Shown here one piece after another: positions 7,801 to 8,533 of a stretch of 8,533 nt of DNA. How positions within the stretch are numbered: the stretch's first letter is position 1; every line of letters starts with the position of its first letter. Under the pieces are notes generated by a model. That model was not told the origin of the DNA. It ran no database searches and worked only from the letters and a program-made list of their open reading frames with translations. This stretch comes from an uncultured Collinsella sp. Lineage in GTDB: Bacteria; Actinomycetota; Coriobacteriia; Coriobacteriales; Coriobacteriaceae. The stretch spans positions 1 through 8,533 of the forward strand of contig CABURV010000068.1 of NCBI GenBank assembly GCA_902494035.1, given 5' to 3'. The position numbers were made by a program, and so were the translations under genes.

Positions 7801-8157
7801 GACGGTGACCTGGAATGACGGCACCTCGGCGTAATCGTAGGTTATGCCTTCGCCGCCGGTGCGGCCCTGTGGTGCGCCCAGGCGAACCTCGGGCTGGCCC
7901 TTTATATTGCAAATAAAGCTGTACCAGATGAGACAGGGCTCGGTGCACTCAAGCTCTACGGTAAATATGCCGTCGCCCTCGTGCATCATGGGATACCGAG
8001 ACTCACCGATCTCATCGACCCAAGTGCGCAGCGTAAGCGTTGCCTGCGAGGGATCGGCATCCTCCAGAATCACGGAGAGCGAAAGGGTAGTTCCTGTGGT
8101 CACAGCGCCAAACGGAGTGCGAAACTGCGGTAGACGGCTGTTGTGTATCAATCTCAT
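4861..8157 (-). CDS. Bifunctional alpha-glucan enzyme: neopullulanase-type GH13 fused to GH77 4-alpha-glucanotransferase
   Basis: This single 1098-residue protein appears to carry two complete enzymes. Residues 1 to about 125 form a beta-rich N-terminal module like those of neopullulanase and cyclomaltodextrinase enzymes. The GH13 barrel (about 130-555) shows NPIFEAASNHRYDTADY (217-233), DGVFNH (263-268), MPAIN (316-320), GWRLDVADE with nucleophile Asp351, LLGEVW with acid/base Glu380, and SSHD with Asp455. A beta-sandwich C domain (about 560-638) and a linker near 640-650 follow. The GH77 (MalQ-type) part, about 652-1098, opens with GVVCHITSVP and YWQVLPVNPTDFFRSPY. It has GDIPMYVSDDSADAW (827-841), VRLDHFLGF with nucleophile Asp908, IAEDLG with Glu954 and STHDTS with Asp1003. 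No signal peptide or anchor is visible, so it should act in the cytoplasm, hydrolysing alpha-1,4 (perhaps alpha-1,6) bonds of maltodextrin or glycogen and disproportionating the products. Exact substrate is inferred. The ATG at 8157 has only a weak Shine-Dalgarno (GGA, 7 bases upstream); no other in-frame ATG precedes it before a stop. Confidence 0.93.
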   Translation of the reverse strand: MRLIHNSRLPQFRTPFGAVTTGTTLSLSVILEDADPSQATLTLRTWVDEIGESRYPMMHEGDGIFTVELECTEPCLIWYSFICNIKGQPEVRLGAPQGRTGGEGITYDYAEVPSFQVTVYKHREVRPEWYERGMVYQIFPDRYARDEHWRERTLAEIEKPRKGIQRRMVEDWNEPPVYERAEDGSIKTWDFYGGSLKGIQEDLPRIAELGFTAIYLNPIFEAASNHRYDTADYTKIDPILGTEQDFTELCEAAEKLGISIILDGVFNHTGDDSIYFNRYGNYPGVGAWQSEDSPWRDAFYFHEDGSYDCWWGVGNMPAINESSELVRERLLGKDGVIRKWLRAGAHGWRLDVADELSDDFLAEIKKAVLAEKPDALLLGEVWEDASNKISYGHLRRYLQGSELDSAMDYPFRDMVIGFLMGYKNAYQAAEDIETLRENYPREALSCALNLLSSHDRPRIISVLGGGPDESQLPECERSKWRLDENAMGLAKSRFWLATLMQMTFPGVPSIYYGDEYGLEGLTDPGNRRTMPTKEDLHDFDTFAIVKNASAVRRALPFMIDGEIKAFALNDEVLAYNRTGKDGESATVIINRSLRNSHRVTIPALGECASDVISGHECEIHSGTVTLDLYPLGSSIIYHHAEQRLQEPLDHGAGVVCHITSVPTDDGKPGTIGAPTRRFIDHLAAMGMRYWQVLPVNPTDFFRSPYAGPSAFAGNIDLLPESHEELAADFETWKARGGEDADPLYTAFKHRNADWLEKYCVYMAVKKYFEGESRHDWPADVARYNEHLIDDKRFHNEAELQAYMQYRFDLAWCELMNYAHKKGIEVIGDIPMYVSDDSADAWSEPENFWLSDTGKAIEISGAPPDNFAPEGQVWGNPTFRWDHMKQNGYSWWMDRLRRAFSLYDRVRLDHFLGFHSYFSIPAGKACADGRWLAGPGKDLFQTAYDELGPLNFIAEDLGYLTPGVRAMASTCGFPGMDVLEFSDYDVRCGVHPTPGKILYTSTHDTSTLAGWCTRSFAGGDEPSGVEVAAKLMSDALASDAPLVMMPLQDILGLGDDARMNVPGVATGNWTWQADEADIAAAENKTAQLLRNNHRFWGEA

Positions 8158-8218
8158 AGTACGGTCCAGTTCAATAGAATCATGGCATGCTGGCCATGGG
8201 CTTTACGCACAGGATGTA

Positions 8219-8248
8219 AGTATATCTGTTGTACACAGGCTGTATAAA
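8219..8248 (-). promoter_or_regulatory. Candidate proximal promoter of the GH13-GH77 gene
   Basis: On the minus strand TTTATA (plus 8243-8248) and TATACT (plus 8219-8224) are separated by 18 bases. The -10 matches the sigma-70 consensus at 5 of 6 positions and the -35 at 4 of 6. Transcription would begin near 8212, giving a leader of about 55 bases to the ATG at 8157. Confidence 0.45.
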
Positions 8249-8250
8249 CA

Positions 8251-8279
8251 ACATCCGTTTACCATCGGCGAACGGTTGT
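8251..8279. promoter_or_regulatory. Operator-like imperfect palindrome upstream of the proximal promoter
   Basis: ACATCCGTT (8251-8259) and AACGGTTGT (8271-8279) are inverted repeats matching at 8 of 9 positions around an 11-base centre. The site lies directly upstream of the -35 hexamer of the proximal promoter, where an activator might bind. A second, weaker inverted pair, TGTTGT (8227-8232) and ACAACA (8248-8253), overlaps the promoter itself. The regulator is unknown, and chance occurrence is possible. Confidence 0.3.
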
Positions 8280-8414
8280 CCTAGAAAATCGTTTTATCAC
8301 CTAAATTATCGCGATATTTAAAAACGCCTATACCGATACTATTTGTAGCCAAACAAAAGTACCCCGGTTTACTACGACGAATTGAATGATTTCAACCACG
8401 GTCATTTTGGTGAT

Positions 8415-8444
8415 ATTAAAACCGACGCTCCTATAAGTTGTCAA
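8415..8444 (-). promoter_or_regulatory. Candidate distal promoter with consensus -35
   Basis: The minus strand carries a perfect TTGACA (plus 8439-8444) and TTTAAT (plus 8415-8420, 5 of 6 matches to TATAAT) with an 18-base spacer. Predicted start of transcription is near 8408, about 250 bases before the GH13-GH77 start codon. This is the best promoter match in the region. If real it gives the gene a long leader. The -35 overlaps the possible stop codon of the upstream partial gene. Confidence 0.5.
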
Positions 8445-8464
8445 GAGGCAGTTTGCGGGAGCGT
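8425..8464 (-). terminator. Possible weak terminator hairpin at the end of the upstream gene
   Basis: ACGCTCC (8425-8431) and GGAGCGT (8458-8464) are perfect 7-base inverted repeats with a 26-base loop. Read on the minus strand the stem is followed by CGGTTTTAA. The candidate stop codon of the upstream frame and the TTGACA promoter element fall within the loop. The long loop and short stem make efficient termination doubtful. Confidence 0.25.
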
Positions 8465-8533
8465 TCTCTCCAATTCGCACAGGAGCTCGTAATACCTCCT
8501 CTCCAGTTTCGTCGACCGCCGTTTCCCCCGTTC
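8441..8533 (-). CDS. Possible C-terminal end of an upstream gene (partial, uncertain)
   Basis: Read leftward from the right edge, one minus-strand frame is open for 30 codons and ends at TGA (8443-8441). Its tail, KLERRYYELLCELERTLPQT, is charged and would form an amphipathic helix, as a genuine protein end might. The stop coincides with the point where the sequence turns AT-rich, which fits a gene boundary. It uses several AGG/AGA codons that are rare in the neighbours, and another minus-strand frame stays open to 8328, so the assignment is weak. I do not recognise a family. Confidence 0.3.
   Translation of the reverse strand, partial: ERGKRRSTKLERRYYELLCELERTLPQTAS

Larger units (their letters stand above)
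8158..8440. other. AT-rich leader and upstream region of the GH13-GH77 gene
   Basis: These 283 bases are visibly richer in A and T than the flanking sequence and hold no convincing gene on either strand. I see a candidate promoter (8219-8248), an imperfect palindrome just upstream of it (8251-8279), a perfect 10-base palindrome TATCGCGATA (8307-8316), and a second, stronger-looking promoter at 8415-8444, all reading toward or suited to control of the fusion gene. Nearer the start codon, CATGGC (8181-8186) and GCCATG (8193-8198) form a small inverted repeat in the predicted 5' untranslated region. The density of such sites suggests regulated expression, as expected of a maltodextrin gene, but no known operator consensus is recognised. 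Confidence 0.5.

Noticed and set aside
6796..7818. 340-codon open frame on the plus strand opposite the GH13 domain
   Set aside because: It is antisense to conserved GH13 motifs, and its Val/Ala/Gly-rich translation has no recognisable domain.
8328..8405. Possible leaderless 25-codon ORF starting beside the predicted distal transcription start
   Set aside because: It has no ribosome binding site and no recognisable peptide, and an ATG near a predicted start is easily chance.
8328..8531. Alternative minus-strand open frame from the right edge to 8328
   Set aside because: It continues about 110 bases into AT-rich sequence with promoter-like elements, and its tail reads like translated intergenic DNA; kept only as a competitor to the 8441-8533 call.

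Overview
The window looks like chromosomal DNA of a GC-rich anaerobic actinobacterium. My best guess is class Coriobacteriia, Collinsella or a close relative. That rests on overall base composition, the run priA-def-fmt-rsmB, and a large intracellular GH13+GH77 fusion on the opposite strand; it is inference, with no database match behind it. Nothing here looks like phage, plasmid, CRISPR or a defence island.

Left half, plus strand (1-4394): a housekeeping cluster. It starts inside priA (primosomal helicase, C-terminal half), then def (peptide deformylase, 18 bases later), a 322-base gap, fmt (methionyl-tRNA formyltransferase) and rsmB (16S rRNA m5C methyltransferase), which overlaps the fmt stop by an ATGA. 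Fmt puts the formyl group on initiator Met-tRNA, Def removes it from nascent proteins, and RsmB modifies the small-subunit rRNA, so the cluster serves translation initiation plus replication restart. The def-fmt gap is not empty. It holds a 95-base element with 23-base near-perfect inverted ends (1764-1858), then a T-rich stretch with a candidate two-helix small membrane ORF running into fmt (1904-2125).

Middle (4395-4535): a convergent junction. It carries a 67-base hairpin with 15 perfect outer pairs (4401-4467), whose wobble pairs favour the plus-strand RNA, followed by a GC-rich hairpin (4497-4526) that probably terminates transcription from both sides.

Right half, minus strand (8533 down to 4536): the tail of a possible upstream gene (8441-8533), an AT-rich leader with promoter- and operator-like sequences (8158-8440), a 1098-residue protein joining a neopullulanase-type GH13 hydrolase to a GH77 4-alpha-glucanotransferase, an intrinsic-terminator-like hairpin, and a small FmdB-family zinc-ribbon protein. 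Both catalytic triads of the fusion are intact, so one polypeptide could cut and rearrange maltodextrins or glycogen fragments in the cytoplasm.

No wholly new system is visible. The points most worth following are the double enzyme, the two structured intergenic elements, the divergent SAM-binding motif of RsmB, and the change of codon style at the def/fmt boundary.
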